The translations under genes and the position numbers were made by a program. A stretch of DNA of 64,000 nucleotides from Pseudomonas sp. S35. GTDB taxonomy: Bacteria; Pseudomonadota; Gammaproteobacteria; Pseudomonadales; Pseudomonadaceae. The stretch covers positions 1 to 64,000 of the forward strand of contig NZ_CP019431.1 in the NCBI RefSeq assembly GCF_009866765.1, given 5' to 3'. Numbering within the stretch: position 1 is the first letter of the stretch; each line of letters starts with the position of its first letter. Of the stretch, positions 23,203-32,776 are shown in pieces. The notes under the pieces were generated by a model. That model did no database searches. It was given only the letters and a program-made list of their open reading frames with translations, and was not told the DNA's origin.

Positions 23203-23222
23203 ATCGGGGGCAAGCCCCCGAA
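23203..23222. repeat. Short REP-core hairpin between convergent genes
   Basis: TCGGGGGCAAGCCCCCGA forms a perfect stem and carries the REP core GGGGGCAAGCCCCC. It lies between tsaC and qor, which converge. Confidence 0.6.
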
Positions 23223-23229
23223 GAGGCCC

Positions 23230-24207
23230 TCAAGGCAACAGAATGGTCGACCCCGTGGTACGTCGACCCGACAGCTCCGTCTGCGCCTTCGCCGCCTGCG
23301 CCAGCGGATACCGCTGGTTGATATCAATGCGCACCTTGCCGCTCTGGATCATCGAAAACAGATCATCCGCCATCGCCTGCAGGTTCGTCGGGTTGTTGGC
23401 GTAGGTCGCCAGGGTCGGTCGAGTCACGTACAGCGAGCCCTTGGCCGAGAGTATCCCCAGGTTCACCCCATCCACAGCCCCTGAGGCATTGCCAAAGCTC
23501 ACCACCAACCCACGTGGTGCCACGCTGTCCAGCGACGTCAGCCAGGTATCCTTACCCACGCCGTCGTACACCACCGGCACTTTTTTGCCGTCGGTCAATT
23601 CCAGCACGCGCTGTGCGACGTTTTCCTTGCTGTAGTCGATGGTTTCCCAGGCGCCGAGGGATTTGGCTAGGGCGGCCTTTTCCGGCGAACTCACGGTACC
23701 GATCAACTTCACGCCCAGCGCCTTGGCCCATTGGCAGGCCAGGGAACCCACGCCGCCGGCTGCGGCGTGGAACAGGATGGTTTCGCCACCCTTGAGTTCA
23801 TAGGTCTGGCGCAGCAGATACTGCACGGTCAGGCCCTTGAGCATGGCACCGGCGGCTTGTTCGAAGCTGATGTCCTCCGGCAGGTGCACCAGGTTGGCGG
23901 CGGGCAAGACGTGCAGTTCGCTGTAGGCGCCAAGCGGCCCGCTGCCATAGGCCACGCGGTCGCCGACCTTGAATTGGCTGACTTCGCTGCCAACGGCATC
24001 AACCACGCCGGCGCCTTCTGCGCCCAGGCCGGACGGCAAGGCAGGCGGCGCATACAGGCCGCTGCGGAAATAGGTGTCGATGAAGTTCAGGCCAATGGCC
24101 TCATTACGCACCCGAACCTGCTGCGGGCCCGGCTCTGCCGGCGTGTAGTCGACATATTCAAGTACGTCGGGGCCGCCATGGGCGCTGAACTGGATACGTT
24201 TGGCCAT
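23230..24207 (-). CDS. qor: NADPH:quinone oxidoreductase (zinc-independent MDR family)
   Basis: It is a medium-chain dehydrogenase/reductase predicted to reduce quinones with NADPH. The 325-residue protein has the GroES-like N-terminal fold (HGGPDVLEYVDYTPAEPGPQQVRVRNEAIGLNFIDTYFRSG) and a Rossmann domain with FHAAAGGVGSLACQWAKALG. Zinc-ligand cysteines of alcohol dehydrogenases are absent. The start MAKRIQFSAHGG is chosen with AGGAG 7 bases upstream; a reading 41 residues longer is not credible. It is divergent from hemF across a 160-base gap holding an Anr-like box. Confidence 0.95.
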   Translation of the reverse strand: MAKRIQFSAHGGPDVLEYVDYTPAEPGPQQVRVRNEAIGLNFIDTYFRSGLYAPPALPSGLGAEGAGVVDAVGSEVSQFKVGDRVAYGSGPLGAYSELHVLPAANLVHLPEDISFEQAAGAMLKGLTVQYLLRQTYELKGGETILFHAAAGGVGSLACQWAKALGVKLIGTVSSPEKAALAKSLGAWETIDYSKENVAQRVLELTDGKKVPVVYDGVGKDTWLTSLDSVAPRGLVVSFGNASGAVDGVNLGILSAKGSLYVTRPTLATYANNPTNLQAMADDLFSMIQSGKVRIDINQRYPLAQAAKAQTELSGRRTTGSTILLP

Positions 24208-24259
24208 CTGCACTTCTCCTGGGTTCGAATTTGCGTAGCCCCCTATCGGACTCCTAAGC

Positions 24260-24273
24260 TTGATCTTCGTCAA
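24260..24273. promoter_or_regulatory. Anr/FNR-type box upstream of hemF
   Basis: TTGATCTTCGTCAA matches TTGAT-N4-ATCAA at nine of ten fixed positions. It lies 94 bases before the hemF start and about 50 bases before the qor start. Oxygen-regulated hemF expression through Anr is known in P. aeruginosa; here it is inferred from the motif. Confidence 0.65.
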
Positions 24274-24343
24274 CTGCGGCGGTGTGGGGTGCAGTGGTAT
24301 CCTGTGCGCCCATTTGCCGCCGACGCCCAATGGCCTCGCGTAG

Positions 24344-25299
<956 letters not shown>

Positions 25300-25300
<1 letters not shown>

Positions 25301-26118
25301 TGGACCGTTATGTCGTGTTCGGCAACCCCATCGGCCACAGCAAATCGCCGCTGATCCACCGCATGTTCGCCGAGCAGACCGGCGAGCAACTGGACTACAG
25401 CACCTTGCTCGCGCCGCTGGAGGACTTTACCGGCTGTGCCCGTGAGTTCTTTCTGCAAGGCCGTGGCGCCAACGTCACCGTGCCGTTCAAGGAAGATGCC
25501 TACCGCCTGGCCAACAGCCTTACCGAGCGCGCCCAACGCGCCGGCGCGGTGAACACCCTGAGCAAGTTGGCCGATGGCACGCTGCTGGGCGACAACACCG
25601 ACGGCGCGGGCCTGGTGCGCGATCTGACGGTCAACGCAGGGTTGAGCCTGCAGGGCAAACGCATCCTGTTACTGGGTGCCGGTGGCGCCGTGCGCGGGGC
25701 GCTGGAGCCGTTGCTGGCTGAGCAGCCTGCTTCGTTGATCATCGCCAACCGCACGGTGGAAAAGGCTGAAATGCTTGCCGAGCTGTTCGACGACCTGGGC
25801 CCAGTGTCTGCCAGTGGTTTCGACTGGCTGCGTGAGCCGGTGGACGTGATTATCAATGCCACGTCTGCCAGTCTGTCAGGCGAAGTACCGCCGATTGCCG
25901 GCAGCCTGATCGAGCCGGGCAAGACGTTTTGCTACGACATGATGTACGCCAAGGAGCCCACCGCGTTCTGCCGTTGGGCCACAGAGCAAGGTGCAGCGGT
26001 GGCGATGGATGGCCTGGGCATGCTGGTTGAGCAAGCAGCCGAAGCGTTCTTCCTGTGGCGCGGTGTGCGCCCGGATTCGGCACCGGTGTTGGCTGAGCTA
26101 CGCCGCCAGTTGGCCTGA
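25300..26118 (+). CDS. aroE: Shikimate dehydrogenase (NADP+)
   Basis: AroE reduces 3-dehydroshikimate to shikimate in aromatic amino-acid synthesis. The 272-residue protein has the shikimate-binding N-terminus ([29 protein letters not shown]), catalytic Lys in [11 protein letters not shown], Asp in [13 protein letters not shown], and a Rossmann domain with [12 protein letters not shown] and the NRT NADP-specificity loop ([13 protein letters not shown]). It is coupled to hemF by a one-base overlap. Confidence 0.99.
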
Positions 26119-26146
26119 TACAGCCCCTTCCACATGTGAACCGCGT

Positions 26147-27715
26147 TCAGTTCTCGAAATGGAGGGGGCATTTGTCGGCCCCTTCCAGCTTCTTCAGCTC
26201 TTGCACCACCTGCGGCCTTGCCCCGCGCAACGTCAGGCTACGCCCCAAACCCTTCAACCGCCGCGCCTCCTGGTGCAGCATCTCCACCCCGGAATAGTCG
26301 ATAAAGTTGATCTGCTGCGCTTCGATCACCACCCGCTCGCCCGCCAGGCTTTGCAGGCGCACTTGCAGGTAATGGCTGGCGCCGAAGAAGATCGAGCCGC
26401 CGACCCGCAGCACATCTTCGTCACCGTCGCGCCATTGCTGGACCCGTGGTTGCGAGGTGCGCTTGAGGTAGAAAAACAGCGACGCCAACACCCCGGCATA
26501 AATCGCCGTTTGCAGCTCCAGCAGCAAGGTGGCGACGCAGGTCAGGCTCATCACCACAAACTCGGCGCGGCTGACACGCAACAGTGCGCGAATACCGCGA
26601 TGATCCACCAAGCCCCAGCAAATCAGCAGGATGCTCGCCGCCATGCTCGGGATCGGAATGTGCGCGATCAACGCTGCGCCAAACAGCGCAAACAGCGCCA
26701 CCCATAATGCAGAAAATACCCCGGCCAACGGTGAGCAGGCGCCCGCCTCGTAGCTCAGACCCGAGCGGGTAAAAGAACCGGCCGACAAGTAGCCGGAGAA
26801 AAATCCGCCGACGATGTTGGATAAACCCTGCGCGCGAACTTCCTGATTCGCGTCGAGCAACTGCTGCGAACGCGCCGACAGCGAGCGGGCAATCGACAGG
26901 CTGGTCACCAGCCCCAGCATGCCCACCGCTACTGCACTCGGTAGCAGGCGCAGGATCATGTCCAGGTCGAGCGGCAACGGGCTGAACGGCGGCAGTTTGC
27001 CGATAAACGCACTGACCAGCGCCACATGCCCGAACATCGCCGGCCACAGCCATGCCGCGAGGCTGCCCAGGGTCAGGGCGATCAACAGTGTCGGCCAGCG
27101 TGGCATCAGGAATTTGAGCACTGCGCCTACCAGCAGAGTGCCCAGACCCAGGGCGAGTGAGGCGTGGTCCCATTCGCCGCCGTGGTCGATCAACGCCAGC
27201 AGGCTATTGATCGCCGTGGCCTGGCTCGGCAGGTCCAGCCCCAGCAGATTGGGTAACTGCCCGAGCGCGATCACCACGGCGGCGCCCATGGTGAACCCCA
27301 GCACCACCGAGTGGGACACAAAGTTCACCAGCGCGCCGAAGCGCAGCATGCCCAGCAACCACTGGAACACGCCCGCGAGGAACGTCAGCAACAGGATCAA
27401 GGTGATGTAGTCCTGTGATCCCGGCACGGCCAGTGGACTGACGCTGGCATACAGCACAATGGAAATCGCCGCGGTCGGACCGCAGATCAGGTGCCAGGAC
27501 GAGCCCCACAGGCAGGCGATCAGCACTGGAATGATGGCGGCATACAGCCCGTATTCCGGTGGGAGACCGGCGATCAGCGCGTAGGCAATCGACTGCGGCA
27601 ACGCGAGCACGGCACCGCTGAGACCGACCAGCGCGTCCCGGCCAACGCTGGCGCGGGTTTGGCGTGGGAGCCAGCTGAGGAAGGGCAAGAGTGTGTGGCG
27701 GTTGGGCCGGGGCAT
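26147..27715 (-). CDS. SulP-family anion permease with STAS domain
   Basis: A membrane transporter of the SLC26/SulP family, 522 residues. About 10-12 membrane helices fill residues 25-410 (SGAVLALPQSIAYALIAGLPPEYGLYAAIIPVLIACLWGSS is the conserved SulP stretch), followed by a cytoplasmic STAS domain at about 430-515 (VIEAQQINFIDYSGVEMLHQEARRLKGLGRSLTLRGARPQVVQELKKL). It stands downstream of betC-choX on the same strand, separated by a REPIN, so it may carry sulfate or choline-O-sulfate for that module; substrate is not readable from sequence. Confidence 0.9.
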   Translation of the reverse strand: MPRPNRHTLLPFLSWLPRQTRASVGRDALVGLSGAVLALPQSIAYALIAGLPPEYGLYAAIIPVLIACLWGSSWHLICGPTAAISIVLYASVSPLAVPGSQDYITLILLLTFLAGVFQWLLGMLRFGALVNFVSHSVVLGFTMGAAVVIALGQLPNLLGLDLPSQATAINSLLALIDHGGEWDHASLALGLGTLLVGAVLKFLMPRWPTLLIALTLGSLAAWLWPAMFGHVALVSAFIGKLPPFSPLPLDLDMILRLLPSAVAVGMLGLVTSLSIARSLSARSQQLLDANQEVRAQGLSNIVGGFFSGYLSAGSFTRSGLSYEAGACSPLAGVFSALWVALFALFGAALIAHIPIPSMAASILLICWGLVDHRGIRALLRVSRAEFVVMSLTCVATLLLELQTAIYAGVLASLFFYLKRTSQPRVQQWRDGDEDVLRVGGSIFFGASHYLQVRLQSLAGERVVIEAQQINFIDYSGVEMLHQEARRLKGLGRSLTLRGARPQVVQELKKLEGADKCPLHFEN

Positions 27716-27767
27716 TTATAACTCGGCTGAAAAGGTTTGGCTCAAGGGTATCAGTACACGCCGAATG

Positions 27768-27842
27768 TTGTGGGAGGGGGCTTGCCTGCTAGGGTATTTG
27801 TAACTGGCAGACCGCAATCGGGGGCAAGCCCCCTCCCACATT
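27768..27842. repeat. REPIN (inverted REP doublet) between choX and sulP gene
   Basis: A left REP (TGTGGGAGGGGGCTTGCC) and an inverted right REP (GGGGGCAAGCCCCCTCCCAC) enclose about 35 bases. It falls between choX and the SulP gene and may stabilise the 3' end of the betC-choX message. Confidence 0.85.
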
Positions 27843-27858
27843 GAGGCTGTGCCAGGCG

Positions 27859-28773
27859 TTAGAGCTTGGCTTTGACGGCTGCCAGCGCCTCTTTGCCATC
27901 CACGGTTTTCACCCCATCCAGCCATTTATCCAGCACTGCCGGATTGGCCTTGATCCACGCCTTCGCTGCCTCGCCATTGCTGACCTTGTTGTTGGCCACC
28001 TCGGCCATGATGCTGTTCTCCATCTCCTGGGTGAAACTCAGGTTGGTCAGCAGTTTGCCTACGTTCGGGCAGGCCTGTGCATAACCTTTGCGGGTCAGGG
28101 TGTACACGCTGCCGGTGTCACCAAAATACTTTTCGCCCCCTTTGAGGTAGTGCATTTTCAACTGCACGTTCATCGGGTGCGGGGTCCAGCCGAGGAACGT
28201 GACGAAGCGCTGTTTCTTCACCGCCCGCGACACTTCGGCAAGCATCGCCTGTTCGCTGGATTCGATCAGCTTCCACTGGCCCAGGTCAAAGTCGTTCTTC
28301 TTGATGATCTCCTGCAGCGAGATATTCGCCGGTGCGCCGGAGCCGATGCCGTAGATCTTCTTGTCGAACTTGTCAGCGAACTTGTTCAGGTCGGCAAAAT
28401 CATGCACACCCGCGTCCCACACGTAGTCTGGTACGGCGAGGGTGAACTCGGTGCCGTCGAGGTTCTTCGCCAGTTGCACCACATCGCCATTGGCCACGAA
28501 CTTGTCATAGAAACCCTGCTGCGCCGGCATCCAGTTGCCAAGGAACACATCCACCTGGCCGTCCTTGAGCCCACCAAACGTAATCGGTACCGCCAGGGTA
28601 TCGACCTTGGGTTTGTAGCCCATGCCGGTCAGTAGAAAACCAGTGATGGCATTGGTAGCCGCGATGTCGCTCCAACCTGGATCGGCCATCTTCACCGTTT
28701 CACAACTGGCGTCTGCGTACACGTTGGCGCTGCCTAGCGCCAGGATGCCCAATACCACGGTTAATTTTTGCAT
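27859..28773 (-). CDS. choX: Choline ABC transporter substrate-binding protein
   Basis: A periplasmic binding protein for choline of the glycine-betaine/ChoX family. The 304-residue precursor has a signal peptide (MQKLTVVLGILALGSANVYA) followed by DASCETVKMADPGWSDIAATNAITGFLL and GLKDGQVDVFLGNWMPAQ, which hold the aromatic and Asp residues of ChoX-type choline boxes. Start Met at 28773 is chosen because it begins the signal peptide, after AGGGAAGG. It follows betC by 16 bases, so the two are one transcript. No cognate permease or ATPase is adjacent, so it must use a partner encoded elsewhere. Confidence 0.92.
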   Translation of the reverse strand: MQKLTVVLGILALGSANVYADASCETVKMADPGWSDIAATNAITGFLLTGMGYKPKVDTLAVPITFGGLKDGQVDVFLGNWMPAQQGFYDKFVANGDVVQLAKNLDGTEFTLAVPDYVWDAGVHDFADLNKFADKFDKKIYGIGSGAPANISLQEIIKKNDFDLGQWKLIESSEQAMLAEVSRAVKKQRFVTFLGWTPHPMNVQLKMHYLKGGEKYFGDTGSVYTLTRKGYAQACPNVGKLLTNLSFTQEMENSIMAEVANNKVSNGEAAKAWIKANPAVLDKWLDGVKTVDGKEALAAVKAKL

Positions 28774-28789
28774 GGCCTTCCCTCTGTAT

Positions 28790-30304
28790 TTATTGGTTTT
28801 GGCAGGGTTGTGGATAACGTGCCTTGCGCTCCAGGTCATCGAGGTCGATATGGTTGCGCATGTACTGCTGACTGGCGTCTACCAGTGGCTGGTGGTCCCA
28901 GCTCTTCAGCTTGCCTTGGGTCAGCGCCTCGAACACCAGGCGCCGACGGCGTTGGCTGGCGAGCACCTGCTGGTGGATCGCCGGGATGTCCCATTTGGCC
29001 CGCGCTTCAGCCAGGAAGGCGTCGAACAGTGCCCGATGTTGCGGCGACTGGCTGAGTTCTTCCTGCTCCCGTGGGTCGTTGTGCACATCGAACAGCAGGC
29101 AGGGATCGTCCTCGCTGTAGATGAATTTGTGGGCGCCCCGGCGAATCATCATCAGTGGGCTGATGGTGCCTTCGGCCATGTACTCGCCGAACACCTCGTC
29201 GTGACCGCCCTGCCCTTGCAAGTGCGGGACCAATGAGCGGCCGTCCAGTGGCAGTTGTGGGTCGAGCTGGCCGCCAGCCAGCTCGACCAGGGTCGGCAGC
29301 AGGTCGGCGGTGGACACCGCGTGGCAGACGCGCCCCGCCGCAAACTGCCCCGGTGCACAGACCAGCAGCGGCACGCGGGCGGCCATTTCAAACCAGTGCA
29401 TTTTGTACCAGAGGCCGCGCTCGCCGAGCATGTCGCCGTGGTCGCCGGAGAACACGATGACCGTGTCGTCGGCCAGGCCGGTATCTTCCAGGGTTTGCAG
29501 CAGCTTGCCGACATTACTGTCGATGTAGCTGCAAGCACCGAAGTAAGCCCGGCGCGCATCGCGGATCTTATCCACCGGCAACGGTTTGTCCCACAGGTCG
29601 TAGACCTTGAGCAGGCGCTGGGAGTGCGGGTCGAGATCAGCTTGCGCGGGTGTTACAGGCAATGGGATGTCGTTGTCGTCGTACAGGTCCCAGAACGGCT
29701 TGGGAATGGTGTACGGGTCGTGGGGATGGGTCATCGACACGGTCAGGCAGAACGGCTGGTCGCCGTCCTCGCGGATATGGTCGAACAGGTACTGCTGGGC
29801 CTTGAACACCACCTCTTCGTCGAAATCCAGCTGATTGGTGCGCACGCAGGGGCCGGCTTGCAGCACCGACGACATGTTGTGATACCAACTGGGGCGCACG
29901 TCCGGCTCATCCCAGTTCACCGCCCAGCCGTAGTCGGCGGGGTAGATGTCGCTGGTCAGGCGTTCTTCGTAGCCGTGCAACTGGTCCGGCCCGCAGAAGT
30001 GCATCTTGCCCGACAGCGCGGTGCGGTAACCGAGGCGACGCAGGTAGTGGGCATAAGTCGGTACATCGGCGGGGAAGTCCGCCGCATTGTCGTAGGCGCC
30101 GATCTTGCTCGGCAATTGGCCGCTGACCAAGGTGAAGCGCGACGGCGCGCACAACGGGCTGTTGCAATAGGCGGCGTCAAACACCACGCCCTGTTCGGCG
30201 AGGCGGCTCAGGTTAGGCAGCTTGATTGGGGAAGAACCGTAGAACGGCAGCATCGGCGCGGCCATTTGATCGGCCATGATGAAAAGAATGTTCTTGCGCT
30301 TCAT
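28790..30304 (-). CDS. betC: Choline-sulfatase
   Basis: BetC hydrolyses choline-O-sulfate to choline and sulfate, feeding glycine betaine synthesis and sulfur supply. The 504-residue protein has the sulfatase signature CAPSR at 52-56, whose Cys52 must be converted to formylglycine, the metal-binding ADQ near residue 11, and FSGDHGDMLGERGLWYKMHWFE with the other metal ligands. The C-terminal choline-sulfatase extension (HQPLVDASQQYMRNHIDLDDLERKARYP) is present. The start MKRKNILF is preferred to an upstream in-frame codon. A divergent LysR gene is the likely regulator. Confidence 0.97.
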   Translation of the reverse strand: MKRKNILFIMADQMAAPMLPFYGSSPIKLPNLSRLAEQGVVFDAAYCNSPLCAPSRFTLVSGQLPSKIGAYDNAADFPADVPTYAHYLRRLGYRTALSGKMHFCGPDQLHGYEERLTSDIYPADYGWAVNWDEPDVRPSWYHNMSSVLQAGPCVRTNQLDFDEEVVFKAQQYLFDHIREDGDQPFCLTVSMTHPHDPYTIPKPFWDLYDDNDIPLPVTPAQADLDPHSQRLLKVYDLWDKPLPVDKIRDARRAYFGACSYIDSNVGKLLQTLEDTGLADDTVIVFSGDHGDMLGERGLWYKMHWFEMAARVPLLVCAPGQFAAGRVCHAVSTADLLPTLVELAGGQLDPQLPLDGRSLVPHLQGQGGHDEVFGEYMAEGTISPLMMIRRGAHKFIYSEDDPCLLFDVHNDPREQEELSQSPQHRALFDAFLAEARAKWDIPAIHQQVLASQRRRRLVFEALTQGKLKSWDHQPLVDASQQYMRNHIDLDDLERKARYPQPCQNQ

Positions 30305-30350
30305 GGGTTCTCGGCATTCCATAGGCGGTGTTTATGCGAATGAGCATGCG

Positions 30351-30409
30351 GCCCATGGAAAATCGGGTAAAGCCCATGAAAAGCAATGTCTAGGATAAGC
30401 ACAGCTTAT
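30351..30409. promoter_or_regulatory. betC/LysR divergent operator region
   Basis: Direct repeats GCCCATGGAAAA (30351) and GCCCATGAAAAG (30372) are 21 bases apart, two helical turns. A perfect dyad ATAAGC-ACA-GCTTAT (30395-30409) overlaps the ATG of the LysR gene. Both are plausible regulator sites, for activation of betC and for autorepression respectively. Confidence 0.5.
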
Positions 30410-31358
30410 GTATGAAGCCCTGGGTGACTTGTCCCTCGACCTGCTGCGCGCGTTCGAAGCGGCGGCGCGCCATCGCAGCTTTACGGCGGCGGCGATGGAG
30501 CTGGGTACCACCCAACCGGCGATCAGCCAGCAGATCAAGCGCCTGGAAGAACAGTTGGCGGTCCGGCTGTTTGATCGTATCTACCGTGGCATCGAACTGA
30601 CTGACGCCGGCGCGCTGCTGTTCGAGCATGTGCAAGGCGGCTTGCAGAGCATCAACCAGGGCCTCAGCGCCATCACCCAACAGGACCAGCACGAAGTGCT
30701 GCAAGTGGCCACCGACTTCGCCTTCGCCGCCTATTGGCTGATGCCGCGCCTGCACCGTTTCCACCAGGCCAACCCTCAGGTCGATGTGAGCCTGGTGACC
30801 AGCGAACGCAACCACGCCACCCTGCGCAGCGACATCGACGTGGCGGTGCTGTTTGGTGATGGCCGCTTCAAGCAGGGCGACAGCCTGTGGCTGTTCAATG
30901 AAGAAGTGTTCCCGGTGTGCAGCCCGCAGTGGCTCAAGGCCCAGGCGACACCCCTGACCTTGCAGAACCTGCATGACGTTCCCCTGCTGCACCTGCGCCA
31001 GGAAAACAACAGCCAGTGGTTCGACTGGAGCGGTGTGTTCCGCGAACTGGGCATCACCACCGTGCCGACCCCCGGCCAGCTGCGTTTCGATAACTACACC
31101 TTGCTGATCCAGGCAGCGATTGCTGGCCAGGGTGTGGCCATTGGCTGGCGCCATTTGGTGGATAACCTGCTGGAGCAGAACTGGCTGTGCCGGCCGATCA
31201 GCGAGACCGTGATCTCACGCTACGGCTATTACGTGGTGCAGCCCCAGCGCAAACGCCGTGGGCAGTTGGTCGAGCGCTTTGTCGAGTGGCTGGTGGCCGA
31301 GCAGGCCAACAGCGCGCAGTCGTTGACCGGGCTGGCCCTGCCGTCGATTGCGGTCTAG
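30408..31358 (+). CDS. LysR-type regulator of choline-sulfate utilisation
   Basis: A 316-residue LysR-family regulator: winged helix-turn-helix at about 8-67 (LDLLRAFEAAARHRSFTAAAMELGTTQPAISQQIKRLEEQLAVRLFDR) and a periplasmic-binding-like effector domain at about 90-300. It is divergent from betC, as expected for the transcriptional regulator of the choline-O-sulfate genes in Pseudomonas. The inducer is probably choline-O-sulfate or choline, by context only. Confidence 0.92.
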   Translation: MYEALGDLSLDLLRAFEAAARHRSFTAAAMELGTTQPAISQQIKRLEEQLAVRLFDRIYRGIELTDAGALLFEHVQGGLQSINQGLSAITQQDQHEVLQVATDFAFAAYWLMPRLHRFHQANPQVDVSLVTSERNHATLRSDIDVAVLFGDGRFKQGDSLWLFNEEVFPVCSPQWLKAQATPLTLQNLHDVPLLHLRQENNSQWFDWSGVFRELGITTVPTPGQLRFDNYTLLIQAAIAGQGVAIGWRHLVDNLLEQNWLCRPISETVISRYGYYVVQPQRKRRGQLVERFVEWLVAEQANSAQSLTGLALPSIAV

Positions 31359-31389
31359 GATTTGGCGCCTATTGGATCCGGAGTCCGCC

Positions 31390-31719
31390 ATGCAACGTAT
31401 CAAGGGCTATCACGCCCATATCTACTTCGACGCGAGCACCCTCGAGCAGGCGCGCACGCTGTGCGAAGACGCTGCCAAGCTCTTCCCCCTGCGCATGGGC
31501 CGTGTGCACCAAAAGCCCGTAGGCCCGCACCCGGACTGGAGCTGCCAATTGGCGTTCGACCCCGAATACATCGGCGTGGTGCTGCCGTGGCTGGTCATCC
31601 ATCGCAACGGCTTGGTGGTGTTCCTGCACCCGGATACCGGCGACGACTTGAAGGACCACACCGACTACGCAGTCTGGATGGGCGCCATGCGTGACCTGAA
31701 CCTGTCAGCCTTATCTTAA
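31390..31719 (+). CDS. DOPA 4,5-dioxygenase family protein
   Basis: A 109-residue protein of the small DOPA dioxygenase-like family (vicinal-oxygen-chelate-like). The conserved histidine stretches are visible: GYHAHIYFD near the start, RVHQKPVGPHPDWSCQLAF in the middle and NGLVVFLHPDTGDDLKDHTDYAVWMG at the end. The ATG at 31390 follows CCGGAG. Family members cleave catechols in a few fungi and bacteria, but the bacterial substrate here is unknown. It follows the LysR gene by 31 bases and may be co-transcribed. Confidence 0.85.
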   Translation: MQRIKGYHAHIYFDASTLEQARTLCEDAAKLFPLRMGRVHQKPVGPHPDWSCQLAFDPEYIGVVLPWLVIHRNGLVVFLHPDTGDDLKDHTDYAVWMGAMRDLNLSALS

Positions 31720-31723
31720 ATAT

Positions 31724-31742
31724 AATCCCTAAATATGGGATT
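31724..31742. promoter_or_regulatory. Inverted repeat upstream of dgo operon
   Basis: AATCCC-taaatat-GGGATT, equivalent to ATC-N11-GAT, lies in an AT-rich gap 74 bases before dgoK, followed by AT-rich TATTTATATATT. It is a candidate operator for the galactonate operon. Confidence 0.55.
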
Positions 31743-31815
31743 GATATTTATATATTGAGACTTTTCAGCCCTTAGGTTTATATTCGCCGCATCCGCTCTG
31801 AAATCAGGTGAAGCG

Positions 31816-32775
31816 ATGCAGGCGCAATTGATCGCGCTCGATTGGGGGACCAGCTCCCTTCGTGCTTACAAACTCGGCCCCGCAGGCGTGGTGTTGGAAC
31901 AACGCTCGCTGGCGTCGGGCATCATGCATTTGCCCAGCGAGCCCCGGGACATCGCCGGTGTGCGTTGCAGTGATGGTTTTGAATTGGCCTTCGATGCGGC
32001 CTGCGGTGACTGGCTCGACGCCCAGCCGGGCTTGCCGGTGATTGCCTGCGGCATGGTCGGCAGCGCCCAAGGCTGGAGCGAAGCGACCTATCGCAACACG
32101 CCTGTCGACGTCGCCAGCCTGGGCCAGGCGCTGCACACAGTGCGCAGCCTGCGCGGTGTCGATGTGCACATCGTGCCCGGTGTGATCGAGCAGGTCGGTC
32201 TGCCCAATGTGATGCGCGGCGAAGAAACCCAAGTGCTGGGTGTGCTGCAAGGGCTGGCCGCTGAGGTGTTGATCGGCCTGCCGGGCAGCCACTCCAAGTG
32301 GGTCGAGGTGGTCGATGGCTGCATCACTCACTTCGATACGTTCATGACCGGTGAAGTGTTCGCCGTGCTGAGCAAGCACAGCATCCTCGGCCGCACCCAA
32401 CAGACGCCCGAAGCGTTCCAGGCTGACGCCTTTGACCGAGGCGTGCGCGTGGCGCTCTCCCAGGACGGCCAGCGCGGCGTGCTGTCGACCTTGTTCAGCG
32501 CCCGTACCCTGGGGCTCACCGCCGAGCTCGCCGCCGACCAGCAGCCCGATTATTTGTCTGGCCTGTTGATCGGTCACGAACTGGCCGGGCTGCCAGCCAC
32601 TGCCCGCACGAACCCTATTATTTTGGTGGGCGCCGCGCCGCTGTGCGCCCGCTACCAGCGCGCCCTGGCCCTCTGCGGCTTTGCCCGCGTCAGCCTGGCG
32701 CAGGAAGCCACCGAGCGTGGCCTGTGGCAACTCGCCGTGGCAGCCGGGCTCACTCAACCTGTATCGGAGGCCTGA
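31816..32775 (+). CDS. dgoK: 2-dehydro-3-deoxygalactonokinase
   Basis: DgoK phosphorylates 2-keto-3-deoxy-D-galactonate, the second step of the De Ley-Doudoroff pathway. The 319-residue protein has the DgoK features IALDWGTSSLRAYKL at the N-terminus (phosphate-1 loop), IACGMVGSAQGWSEA, VPGVIE..MRGEETQVLG and LPGSHSKWVEV. AGGTGA precedes the ATG. It opens a four-gene operon with dgoA (1-base gap), dgoD and the MFS transporter. Confidence 0.95.
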   Translation: MQAQLIALDWGTSSLRAYKLGPAGVVLEQRSLASGIMHLPSEPRDIAGVRCSDGFELAFDAACGDWLDAQPGLPVIACGMVGSAQGWSEATYRNTPVDVASLGQALHTVRSLRGVDVHIVPGVIEQVGLPNVMRGEETQVLGVLQGLAAEVLIGLPGSHSKWVEVVDGCITHFDTFMTGEVFAVLSKHSILGRTQQTPEAFQADAFDRGVRVALSQDGQRGVLSTLFSARTLGLTAELAADQQPDYLSGLLIGHELAGLPATARTNPIILVGAAPLCARYQRALALCGFARVSLAQEATERGLWQLAVAAGLTQPVSEA

Positions 32776-32776
32776 C

